Source: Sipunculus nudus (lineage: Eukaryota; Annelida; Sipuncula; Golfingiida; Sipunculidae). Taken from it: a DNA stretch of 64,000 nucleotides. The notes under the pieces were generated by a model. That model searched no databases, was not told the DNA's origin, and saw nothing but the letters and a program-made list of their open reading frames with translations. The stretch lies in contig CM049306.1 in assembly GCA_026874595.1 (NCBI GenBank), forward strand, positions 96,961,642-97,025,641, given 5' to 3'. Position 1 is the first letter of the stretch. Each line of letters begins with the position of its first letter. Of the stretch, positions 1 through 12,600 are shown in pieces. Both the position numbers and the translations under genes were made by a program.

Positions 1-85
1 GGACGGACGGACGGACAGACGGACGGACGACGGACAATGGACCACGACTATAGCTCAGATGACTTATAGTCAGCTGAGCTAAAAA
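1..85 (+). repeat. family G element, 3' terminus
   Basis: A GACGGACG run is followed by the 29-nt terminal hairpin at 52-80 (arms AGCTCAGATGACT and AGTCAGCTGAGCT) and an A-run. The element's body lies off the left edge. Confidence 0.75.
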
Positions 86-2304
86 TAGACTGGTTTTCTG
101 TTTCTTATTTGAAAAGATATGGGGACCAGCAATTCTTCCCTATTACTTCCGGGTTAAACTTTGTAAAATTTTGATTGTCAAGAAGAAACAAATCTATTCT
201 TATTTCCATTTCCGCTTCTTACACAAAACTAAAATTATTAACTGTATACGAATTTTAATAATACAGTTTCAATTTTTTGTAGTTCCCCAAACAGTCACCA
301 GCTGGCGACATGTTCAGCTCAGACGCTGACCCCATGGTCTTACATTCTGTTACATAAAAATTGCGATGACCCAAAAGGTACGCCTTTTAGAATTTCATTA
401 CAGCTCTGAGCTGGAAAATATACTGTTTTGAAGGAATAATAAATAATGTTTTTTTTTATAGCTAAACGTTGAATTCATAGGTTTTGTTCTGGCTCAGGCT
501 GCTCTAAACTCTGAGTCTGAGCCTTGTCAGTTGGACTTGGAAGTTGGAGGGCCTCTGATGTCACATTGTCAGTTCGTTTATTTTTCTTTTCAGATTTACC
601 ATTTGCACATGCACAGCTAAGGTGTGGCTTTAAAATATTATACAAGCTAGTTGCTTGTTGTTCCAGAATTTATCCAGTCTTCTTTTGAAAATATTTACAT
701 ATGTAGCTTCTTTTATACTGCTTACAAATTGGGAAGGGAGATTGTTGACAACAGTATTCATAAACTATTATATTTACAGTAATGTATTGAGTATTGTTCC
801 AATGAAGAAGGCATATTTCTAAATGTTTAACCTAGATCTTTCCAGGTATAATTTGTATTTATGTCATCTTGTTTCACAGTTATGACTATGTCTGATAAGG
901 AATAAGTCACTTGATAACATCATTATCATATATAATATCCCTGCAGCTTTAAAAAAAATGTATGTTTCTATAATATCTCCTCCTAGTCCTAGTGTTCAGT
1001 ATGCCAGTGATGGTAATTTTTGTTTCTTTAATCTGTCTTCATATTCTAGTTTTCCATTTCCACTTTCAATGTATATTTTTATATTGACAAAGAATGACCA
1101 AAAATGTTGTCATATTATTTCAGACTTTGTAGATGAATTCAAACTCGGGTCAAAGATTTGTGCTATACACAAAGTATATCACAAGTAATATATCCGTAAG
1201 AAATTAAAAAAAAACAAAAGACCCGTCTTCGCTGAAATCAGCTGGACTGTGAAATCATAATTTGTAATGACTTCATTTTATAATCATGGCATCTCTTAAA
1301 CAATCAAGACAAACTCGAAAGCCTATACCTATCGACTGCAGTCATCCAAGGTCCACAATTCATTTTAAAAATTACATTATAAAAGCAAACCAGGAATCTT
1401 GATTCATTTTGATTCATCAACTGGGTATTAGACTCTGGGGTTGCTCTGCACTGGACAAGGTCTCTGTTCTGCACTGTCAATGCACACATCTTGACATGTA
1501 TCAGGTTGTCAACTTTCAGCAAGACCATGGCTAGCTGTGAACTCATCTGCTCAGGTCTGCTTATCTGGAAAGCATGGTATTTGGTTATGACATATTGTCT
1601 CATATTATGAGGGTAATATGTAATTTTATATTTATCATTTGGACTTAATGTTATGTCAATATGCATTTTAAAGCTTAACTGAACCAATTTAAGGTGGTTT
1701 GATATTATAAAGACTTTAATCTGATACTTGTCACAACTGGTTGTGCAGGACTCCACTCCAAATATATTTACATTCTTTAGGCAGTGCAGAATACCCACTC
1801 GTATATAAACCACCTGACTGGCTCTCTGGACTCTCTACACAAGCACACCCAATTGAGGAGGACAAAACTTGAAAGTAATCACTGTAAATATATATTCACT
1901 AAAAAGAAGTGATGCAGTAACTTATAATAGATATACACTCTTCTCTTTATTTTAATCATTTAATTACACCTCACATATAGTATTCATAATGGGTGATGGA
2001 TCCAATACTTCACTGAAATGTGACTTAAAGTACCTTCAGTCAGAGACCACTGACACCAACGTTAATGACAATGTGTATATATCACAGTGCAACAGTTCAT
2101 ATATATGAACTGGGTATACAGCAGCAGTTGGTTTGAACACACATTTATTATGTACGGCCAATGAATATATATGAGACAGTATTTCCTAATTTTAATGGGA
2201 AAACCTATGATGATGTAAAAAAAATACATTTAGATAATAACAATATAAATTACTCCTTTCTTCCTGTCTACAGAGTGACATCACTTTAATCTTTCTGTAT
2301 TGAT

Positions 2305-2690
2305 TCATGTTCCTTACACTCACAGCAGTTACACACTGCAGTTGTATTGTCTCCTTTGCTTTAAGTGCTGCTTTGTGTAATGCAAGATTCCCTGGGTTTC
2401 ATCACCAGTGCTGGCACAGGACAAAGAACTGTAATCCGACCAATGAGAGCGTGGTATCACACTGTGCCTTAAACGCCAAGTTTCAAACCTGGGACACCCC
2501 GCTCTCATTGGTTAACACAGTGCAATACTACGCTGTCATTGGTCAATTACAATTTCTTGGCCCTGTGCCAGCCCTGGTGGTGAGACCCAAAAAAACTTGC
2601 TATAAAAAAGCATCTGTGAGAGCAAAGGTCAGTTACAACTGCAATGTATAACCACTGCGTGAAGAGTGTATGCGTTCTTGGCCTTACATC
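2305..2690. repeat. large imperfect inverted repeat (foldback element)
   Basis: The left arm (about 2312-2470) matches the reverse complement of 2520-2685 through blocks such as CACTGCAGTTGTA, CACCAG(T/G)GCTGGCACAGG and ACCAATGA(G/C)AGCG. Arms are about 160 bp. No target duplication was recognised. Confidence 0.65.
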
Positions 2691-3509
2691 TTTGTTATCA
2701 CCAGGGCTCTTGCCTATTGTTACAGATAAAACCCTGTGTGGCGGGTGTTTTGCTGAACACATTCTGGACCCATCATTTACAGTTCGGATTAATTCTATTC
2801 ATCTTACCTGTGATTGGATTTACACACTGTAAATCAAATTTTCTCATGTTAAGTTAGCTATATATGAAGCAGAAATTGTGCAATGGAGAATCTGGAATGT
2901 TTGAATCAGCATACTATGGAAAATATACCTGGATTAATAGAAGTAAATTATAATTAATATTTTATCAAATAAACAATTAACATATGGTCATGTATATAAA
3001 AACACAATGCCCATATTTAGTCCCATGGCTACATGTGTTCTAGCAATCTAATATTCTAATGTGCAAACCTCTTGCATACCTGAAATAAAAAACAAAGGTA
3101 GTTCACATGTATATTTTTTTCTGCATTTAAAACAGACTAATATATACAATTTCTTGATATACCAGTCCATATATCACAGTTAATATGCTCTACAGTTTCT
3201 GCTTGATCGGCAATGTTTGTTTCATGCCATACAGTCAAGGTCAATAAGATTAAATTTCACTGACAAACCTATTTCTGGTTTAATTGTACAATTTGAAGAT
3301 TAAAAAAAAAGATACACTGACAATACATACATGTGTTGATTATCTACCTTAAAAGTGCCCCCTTCCCTCTTGTCCCACTTCCGAAAATATATACATCACT
3401 ATTACTTATAAGTCACATGACCATGTGTGTCTTACAGTCACATAAAGTACATTGTAACAGACATGGACAAATACACTATAAGCATCAGTTGTTCCCATTT
3501 AATATGATG

Positions 3510-3664
3510 CTACATATTTCTTCCACTCTCCATGTGCTGGACCTTTGGGGACATTTTTGACATCTGTCTGGAGAGTTTCTGGAGGTTTCCAAAGTACTCC
3601 CTCTTCTTCAGTGTGTAAGGGCGAAACTTATCGTGGAGCTGCTGTGATTCCAGCACAGAGTCAC
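3510..3664 (-). CDS. NAGLU: NAGLU exon 22, C-terminus and stop
   Basis: Encodes [20 protein letters not shown] and on to HMESGRNM, then TAG at 3510-3512. Acceptor cttctgcag. The C-terminus is longer and more basic than human WVAGSW and has no clear counterpart there, so this last exon rests on phase, splice signal and open frame. Confidence 0.82.
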
Positions 3665-6600
3665 CTGCAGAAGAAGTGCTCAATAAATGGCTCTCATTTA
3701 TTGATATACATATAAACAATTAAGGTACCTATGTCCACCTTTAAAGTTTCAGAGTTCATAGTATAATGTACTCGAACTTAAGGCTCAAACCTGCCAGGCC
3801 ATTAGTAATTGTATTTGCCACTAAAATATGAAAAATAAAACAAATGAATATTATTTTGAACTGGTATTGACCTGATTTTACCAATTTAATAAAATACAAA
3901 ATGTTGGAGTACTTGTGTCCATTTTCCAGTGTTCACAGAGTTATTTAATCAGACTTGAGACTTAACAGGAGAACCAGATACTGCATGACACCTAACTCAA
4001 TACTAAAACATGATTCAGCTGCACAGACTGCCGGTACCTGCTCAATTTCTGATGGTTATATTGAGTACCAGCTCATAAAAAAAAGATGTGATTTAGGACT
4101 AACATGTCATGTTATCAGTGGAATACCAGCTCATAAAATACAGGTGTGATTAGAGACAGAATGTCATGTTATCAGTTGAGTATCAGCTCATAAAATACAG
4201 GTGTGATTTAGGACTGAATGTCATGTTATCAGTTGAGTACCAGCTCAAAAAATACAGGTGTGATTTAGGACTGAATGTCATGTTATCAGTTGAGTACCAG
4301 CTCATAAAATACAGGTGTGATTTAGGACTGAATGTCATGTTATCAGTTGTGTACCAGCTCATAAAATACAGGTGTGATTTAGGACTGAATGTCATGTTAT
4401 CAGTTGAGTAACAGCTCATAAAACACAGGTGTAATTTAGGACTGAATGTCATGTTATCAGTTGAGTACCAGCTCATAAAATACAGGTGTGATTTTGGACT
4501 GAATGTCATGTTATCAGTTGAGTACATACCTCTTTGCAGTACGGGTGTGAGAACAAGCTGCAGATTGTTAGATCAACTGAGTATCTACTCACTGAGAAGT
4601 ACAGCTGTGATTAGGGACAGAAGGTTACCCACTCTACTGATTACTTACCCACTGGGTAGTCTGGGTATACTGAGCGACTGAAGGTGAAGGGTTCTTCAAC
4701 TTCATCAAAAACCCTTTTATTATAGGCTGAGGCATTAAAACTGGTTTTCTGCAAAAATATAAAGAACTTTAGTGCAAGCATCTGAACTAGACACACATTG
4801 ACAAACACATATAATTAATTGTACATATTATTACATCACAAACCTTAATCATTTGTAATTTTTATATACTTTAAATCAGTAAAAAGTTATGACCTGATTA
4901 TAGCAGATGACTCATAATTCTTCATCATAACTTTCCTGTAACATTATGAAGCAGCTATGTAGTCAAGTCCACACCAACTAAGTGAGAATAAGTCCAAGCC
5001 TCTTGTAGTCAAGTCAACACCATGTAAGTGAGAACAAGTCCAAGCCTCTTTTAGTCAAGTCCACACCATGTAAGTGATAACAAGTCCAAGCCTCCTGTAG
5101 TCAAGTCCACACCATCAAAGTGAGAACAAGTCCAAGCCTCTTGTAAATGTTTTTACAGAGATTTACCTCTGAGTCCAAATACAAGCCCAAGTCAAGATAC
5201 CTCAATCCATGTCCAAGTCCCTAATGAAAGTGGACTCTGGTCCAAGTCTGGACTCAAGTCCTCTATTATTGTTCTGACAGCATCTCTGATATTGGATTCT
5301 GTTATGCTTAAAAACAAGGGACCTATGGGTCACTGTGCTCAGCTGAAGTTGACCTTGAAGGTAAAAATCTAAAATAATATCAAATGGAGATCAAGTGTTA
5401 GAGGAAGAGCTAATAAAGGCCATGGTTGGTTTATATGATTGGTTTGTTTTGATGAGCAAGAAATTGTTGCAAATAATATTTTGTGACCTGACCATGTGTT
5501 TCCTAATGTTGAAACTGAAGCATGTGAGCAGTTTGTGAACAAATGATTTGTACTATTACCATGGTCATCAGTTGGCTTTTTGATTAACTGTTGACATTTC
5601 AGTAGTTTACAAATCTGTTCAATTGAATCTATTTTTTTGTATAATATATATTATTAAATATATATGTATTTTTTATGAAATGTATACAGATGAAATATAA
5701 CTTATAAACAACATAAAACAGGGCAAACAAAACCTGATCTCAAATTCTGCTGTGGCAGGAAAATAATGAACAAATGTTTGTATTAAATCCTAATTTTTTT
5801 ATCACATCACTTTTTTTTAATTTTAAGTTTATATTTCTATACATTTCAAATAAAACAGATACATCTGAATATAAAAGTTGATTCATAATTCTCAATTGCA
5901 TCATCATAAATCTCAATCTTGTCTATAACACTACACCATGCATACAAATGTTTATTTATTTTTTACCACAAAAATATATCTTTTAAATCTGCAGAACAAT
6001 AAATATCTAGTAATAAAACTTGATTAAGATTTCACAATTCTTAATTGTGTCTTTATTTATCCATAATGTGCTTCATATTTTATAAATTTAAGCATACTGA
6101 TGGGTTCAATTATATCTGTTAAAATCATTTAAAAGAAAATTAATTTCTTTAAAAATGCTACATTAACACAACATGGCATCTTCTGGATTACACTTGAATT
6201 ACTTTTTTAAGGAAAGTTTTTGTATATTGGAGTGGAAACAGCGTTACAATTAAGGAAATACAGTAAAAAACAATAACAATTACTGCATTACACTTAGTGG
6301 GTTGGGTTTGCGGGGGGGGGGGGGGGGGTGAGATTGGGGTGGTGATATTAGAATAACTGTACACCTGTCACAGCAGGGGGTCTCCCCCAGTGACTGTAAC
6401 AAATCAGAAACCTTAGCACAGCCCGACTTCCAGTGACCTGGAGTGGGACCCTGCATCTGTAATCTGTTATCAAAGCAAATAACTGCAGTAGAGCCTCAAG
6501 ATAAAAAATCAATAACTAGCTTAACTTTCAAGCTTTTATTTTCAAATTTCAGATTTTAACAAATTAAATATTTAAGTTTACATGCTGTGAAAATTAAATC

Positions 6601-9600
6601 AATGGTACATACAGGAGTAAAACGTGCCATGGTCAAAGTTGGGCTAAATTAAAGGTACTGATTTTATTTTTATGCTAATAACTTAAAAAATTTACAAAAT
6701 TCAGATCTAATTTTGGGTTAACAATTAAAACTTAATTAAACATAGTTATATACTTGGGAAAATAGACTCTAGTTTCAAAATTTTTCATGTTAAGAGAGTA
6801 AATATTTTTCCTGATTTTTTACAGAGTCTATTATGTTTGGGCCCATAACTTAAAGAATTTATACTTAACAGACCTAATTTCTGGCATGTACAAAAGAACT
6901 ATATAGAAGAATATTTATGGTAAATATGAGGGAAAACAGATGAGTGGTTTTGATATTAGGCAGTCCTGAAGAGTGAACATAGGTTTTTAATAAAAATTTG
7001 AGGTTTTTCCTTAATTTCTCAAAGGAAAAAGTTGCAAAGACCCAGTTTTCAGCTTGGTAGGAGATCTTGGGGACATCTAACATTATGCTGAATTTTGGAT
7101 TCCTAAGTCTTAAGGTTTCAAAACGTGCCACATCTACGGACGGACGGCACATCAGACGGACGGACAATGGACCACGACTATAGCTCAGATGACTTATTGT
7201 CAGCTGAGCTAAAAATGAAAAAAAAAATATGCCTATGTGTCAGTGTAAACTATATTCATTTATCAAATAAAAGGTCATGGTATAATAATATAAGAAGGTC
7301 AGCTTTTTTTCTGTCCCTGTATTCTCACCGTTGTCAGCGAGTCTTTTAGTGCTAGGATGAACACCTCCCACCTCCTGCGGTAGTAATCAGCAACCAGACC
7401 TGACCACTGCTTGTTGGCGTAATCCAAAATCTGAAAGTGAAAACATACAGGCACAACTAGATCAGGTCAACATCACTGACTGAAAGAAGAGATTGAAACT
7501 AAACACATTTGATCTGATCAGGTCTGGTTATAATTTAGCAAGAGTGACCTTATCAATACAGGTTTTTAGTTATCTTACAGTGCCAGTATTGTGCTATTTG
7601 TGGACGAACCAACGGCATTAGTCTCATAAGATTTTACCATTTTCTTTCCTAGTCTTCGAGCTCTTTCATTGTGATGGTCAAAGACAGACCACTCTGGATG
7701 AAAACAGTTGTGCTGAGTTTTACCAAAGGTTTCCAGACATTTGGTTAAACAAGATGGTGACACAATATGTTGTACAAGGTTCAGAAAATAAGGTATAACG
7801 TTTCCAGTTTAGCTAATTATAATCAAGGTTTAGATATTTAATATTTCATGGTAAACTTAGAAATAGAACACAAGTTTACAATTCTAATTATTAATATATT
7901 TTGTTTCAAATATATACATATTATTCTGTGAATAGAGGGGTTGGGGAGGGGGTTATATTGTTCATTGACCATCCCCTCCCCCCTTGCTAAAAGGTAGGGG
8001 GTTTTATACCAATTGGTGTTACAACTGGAAGCTGGAAGACAGTTGCTGTTGCATGTTAATGCTATAACAAGTGCTTCAAATAGGTAAGGTGACTGTGACA
8101 TACTGAAAGCTCAAGAAGACTGTACCAAAGCCCTTTTAATATACTAAATATTTCATCATTAATTTTTTATTCACCTGACCAGTTGGTCCCCACAGGGTGA
8201 TCTGGTTTCGAGCATTATACTCATAAAGCTGCCTCTCCTGCTCATTGGTTGCCAGGGCCTTAGCCGACTCAATCCAGTTCCCGAGCAGGAAGTGGTTATC
8301 TGTGGCCAGGACATCGTCCATCCCCCATAAAAGATTCAGAAGGTTTCCCGCAGCAACTCTAAAGATAAAAGAATTACAGGTCTCCTGTAGCACCTCTACA
8401 GGTATAGAATTACAAGTCTGATACAGGTTTAACAGGTCTCCAGCAGCAACTCTACAGGTATAGAATTACAAGTCTGATAACAGGTTCAGCAGGTCTCCTG
8501 CAGCAACTCTACAGGTATAGAATTACAAGTCTGATAACAGGTTCAGCAGGTCTCCTGCAGCAACTCTACAGGTATAGAATTACAAGTCTGATAACAGGTT
8601 CAGCAGGTCTCCTGCAGCAACTCTACAGGTACAGAATTACAAGTCTGACAACAGGTTTAACAGGTCTCCTGCAGCAACTCTACAGGTATAGAATTACAAG
8701 TCTGATAACAGGTTCAGCAGGTCTCCTGCAGCAACTCTACAGGTATAGAATTGTGGGTCTAAGTACCTATTTACCTGTAGCTTTGATGTGAAATTATTCA
8801 CCCATTATATTGATACAAATGTGGGGTCGGGGATGTCCCCACCTGTATCACATACGGTTACTGATGTTGGTGGCTGATAATGTTCCAAGACCAGTTTGAT
8901 GACAGAAGCCTTTATTCACAGGACAGAGTCTGGGCCAGTCTTTGCTGAGGCCCTGCAGTGCCCAGCTAGACATGGTCCCTCTCTCTCTCTCAGCGCGCAC
9001 TACAGATAGTTTTGTTACAGAGCTTACACGTGACATATGAGACATTCATATCCATATTTCTGCATTTCGTCATAAAAGCTAAACCTTATTGGATGACTCA
9101 AAGTAGGTCACAATTACATCAGAGTTATAAGTGTTTATCCTACTTTCGTGAGATCTGATTGGACCAAAGTTCCATGGAAAATCCCAAGTCTTACCTGACA
9201 TACATCCAGTTATAGACTGACCTACAAGTCCTATTTGGAGGACAGTGCTTATATACACATGCGGAGTCTCATAAAATAACATGTTTTAATTGTGTTCTAC
9301 CATTCCCTCATAAAGACTAAACACATAAGTCATTCTGTGACACTATTTCTGTTTGTACAGACTTAAAATAGACCTTAATGGTTTGGTGTACTGTTCTCTG
9401 ATTAAATTGGGAGAGAAGCCTATATGTGTGTGTCTTGATGACTGGTTGTCGGGTGTCATCAATTATGAGAAGTCATTCATTGTTCAGTCTGACATGCCTG
9501 AAACTGAGCTTAAATTTGTGAAATATGAAATGTGAAATATTCCTTGAAATATGTGTTAAGTCACAAATATGCACTTTCCTACTCCATAACATATCCCTCT

Positions 9601-12600
9601 GGCATTCAGAATGAGGCTCCGGCCTCATGGGCTAAGTCGGAGAAAAATGAGTTATTTCAATAAGGATAATCGGAATACAGATGACAGAAATACATTATGT
9701 GAATGAACTTGCTGGCACTAGTGACAGTGTGTTGGATATATGTCTGTAGAGAGTAAAGTATTACATCACTGAGGTGTAATAGATTGCCCATATCAATATA
9801 GATGTGAAGTACATGAACATATGTCACAGTTCCAGATGTAACAATGTAAGGAATAAAGTAGTGCATGTTTTAAATTGATATGAGTACAACAACAATGCTT
9901 AAGCTGTCCTAAATAAGCTGAGAACAACATATATAATTCTATAGCTATACATATATGTTCTAAAGACAATTTTTTTTGTGAATTGACAATCCTAAACATT
10001 ATCTAGAAGATAAAATGCTGATTTGTAATAAAATCATGAACAACATCGCAACCATGGTTACATTACTTGACATCCTAATATAAGCATTAAACATTAGATT
10101 ATATAAGTATGACAGCATCTAAGTAGAATCAATAAATAAATATCTTAATAGATATGATTATAGCATCATGTTCATAATGAATGCACAGCTAGAATATACA
10201 AGTACTATGCATACCGTGTAAGCAATGGAATAATTCAAAGTATGTGAACCATTTGAACATAATGTTACTGATGTTACATAAAGATGTTCTGTCAAACAGC
10301 AATATACATTACCAATTATAACAAGTGAATTAGCAATGCCTGTAGCTAAACATATAATTCCTATGGAAAAGTGACCATGAATTCCTAATCTGACAAAGTG
10401 TATATACTCTTGAGCCTAAGAGCTTAACATATACATAGGTACATGACAATCTGCTCTGTGTGTTGATCAGTACCAATGATTCAAAATACATCTTGGCTTT
10501 TTATGCTTGCCATTGGGACAAGTTGACTTGAGAATAATGGAAGGTTGATTTGCTATTCCTTTAGCATAACACAACTGGTGTACCGTACCAGCAAATAAGT
10601 ACATGACAGAATGATGTCATTCCTAACGACAGAGTGATGATTAAAATTAAATGAATAATGTTAATGATTGAAATCCTTGTCACTCCACATCTTGGTTTAT
10701 GGGTTAACAGTATCATGAATGCATGACCAGAATGCATTTGCTCATGAAACATGTCTGTCATAGTACGCGTGAATATGAAATTCCTATGAGAAGAATTCCT
10801 GTGTTAACCTACATATCTTGCCTGGCATTTCCAGCTATTAATGAGGTTAACCATATCAAACCCTTGTTTGAGGCAATAATGTGACCACAGGTCAGTGCAT
10901 TATTGACTTTTGGAGTCATCAAACTCCCAGTTTGTCCAATGCCCTATATATTCGGGGGCTTCCTATGAACCCGTGTTTGAGGACCAAACTGTAACAATTG
11001 AAATAAGCATCCCATTGTGCTTTGGTGACACAATGTGCTACCATTCCATTAAAATTTATAGCCAAGAAAGCATTTCGATACCTGTTGATTTGGTATGGAC
11101 CAACACATGAGAAAATCTCAATATAAATGAATGCTAACATGCTGATGGTTTTGCATATTGCTCTACTCTAGGAATTATTGTATTTAAATCAATATAGTCA
11201 TTTTGGTGACATTGCATATTAACATCTGAGATAGACATAACTGCATCAAATCTAACATTGATAGTTCTACACTGTTTCATGTGTTTTTTTGTTAGCCTCT
11301 TCCTAACCATATCAATAAGACAGACACACTATAAATTATATCATTTTACAATTATGACACATCAATAAAAGAAAGTTATAGATTACTACATACATATTTT
11401 TATGTTTTACAACATATACATGCAAAATATTCTGGAATGCCCCAAATTTTACATTGGGTATTTAAAATTCAGAGTCTCTGTTTTATGTTTCATTACCTCA
11501 GGAAATCTTGTCTTCTTTGGGTCTTCTGTTGTCTTCTCTGCTGACTTGGCTTCATTTTTTCTTGCTGGAGTCATGGTATGGAAGGTGATGCAGAAGATAG
11601 CGGTAGAACGGCAAATCTGCTTCTAGTAGTTGCAGGAATATAGCGAGGAACTTGTGAGATAAAACACAGTGCACGTGGTATGGCCAGTAGTATTGTTGAC
11701 ATAGGCCCGAAGCTGGCTTGTCCCGATATTGATTTTTTTTGTGGCTGGTCAGGAACAATGATGATCTCAGGTTGAGATATCACAGCACTTTTTTTAGCGA
11801 AAAATGTCATTTTTCCAACTTGAAGTCACGGTTAAAGCAATATGCTGATTACAGTGTCCTTTTGGTTTAAAGATACAGGGAGAGTCTTTGATCCTCTCAA
11901 GCAGAGCACTAAGAAACTGCAGCCAAGTTAAAGTTTGAAGAGAGAGTTCTTAGCAAAAGTGTGATACCTTCAGCAGCAGAGATGACATTCTTGATGTTAG
12001 GCTGTGATCCGGTACCTGGGTGAGGTTCTGGTGCATGGGTTGGAAGACCAGTCAATGGCACCTGTGGCTGTGAGGGGGGGATCTTCATTCTTCACTCCAG
12101 CTGGCAGCATTGTTGGTTTTCCTGGTGCTGATGTGCTGGAAGTGAATCCTGGTTCATCCACCATAATGATACAGGACCCGGTCTCCACCATAATGATACA
12201 ATGTGGGGTCGGGGATGTCCCCACACTGTATCACAAGCAGTTGCTGATGTTGGTGGCTGATAATGTTCCAAGACCAGTTTGATGACAGAAGCCTTTATTC
12301 ACAGGACAGAGTCTGGGCCAGTCTTTGCTGAGGCCCTGCAGTGCCCAGCTAGACATGGTCCCTCTCTCTCTCTCAGCGCGCACTACAGATAGTTTTGTTA
12401 CAGAGCTTACACGTGACATATGAGACATTCATATCCATATTTCTGCATTTCGTCATAAAAGCTAAACCTTATTGGATGACTCAAAGTAGGTCACAATTAC
12501 ATCAGAGTTATAAGTGTTTATCCTACTTTCGTGAGATCTGATTGGACCAAAGTTCCATGGAAAATCCCAAGTCTTACCTGACATACATCCAGTTATAGAC

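Larger units (their letters stand above)
1..3509. other. downstream flank of NAGLU, possible 3' UTR
   Basis: No second gene seen. On the minus strand an ATTAAA lies at 3279-3284 and AATAAA at 2144-2149, either of which could be the polyadenylation signal; neither is convincing. Positions 1-85 hold a family G 3' terminus and 2305-2690 an inverted repeat. The rest is AT-rich without recognised structure. Confidence 0.5.

Noticed and set aside
4183-4527. 114-codon open frame on the minus strand
   Set aside because: It is open only because the 57-bp minisatellite unit is a multiple of three; no start context or similarity.
8361-8755. CRISPR-like array
   Set aside because: Units are contiguous without unique spacers, and the genome is eukaryotic.
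8848-9045. 65-codon frame found twice (also 12231-12428)
   Set aside because: Lies in the LTRs; duplication explains its recurrence and it spans the TATA-to-AATAAA region.
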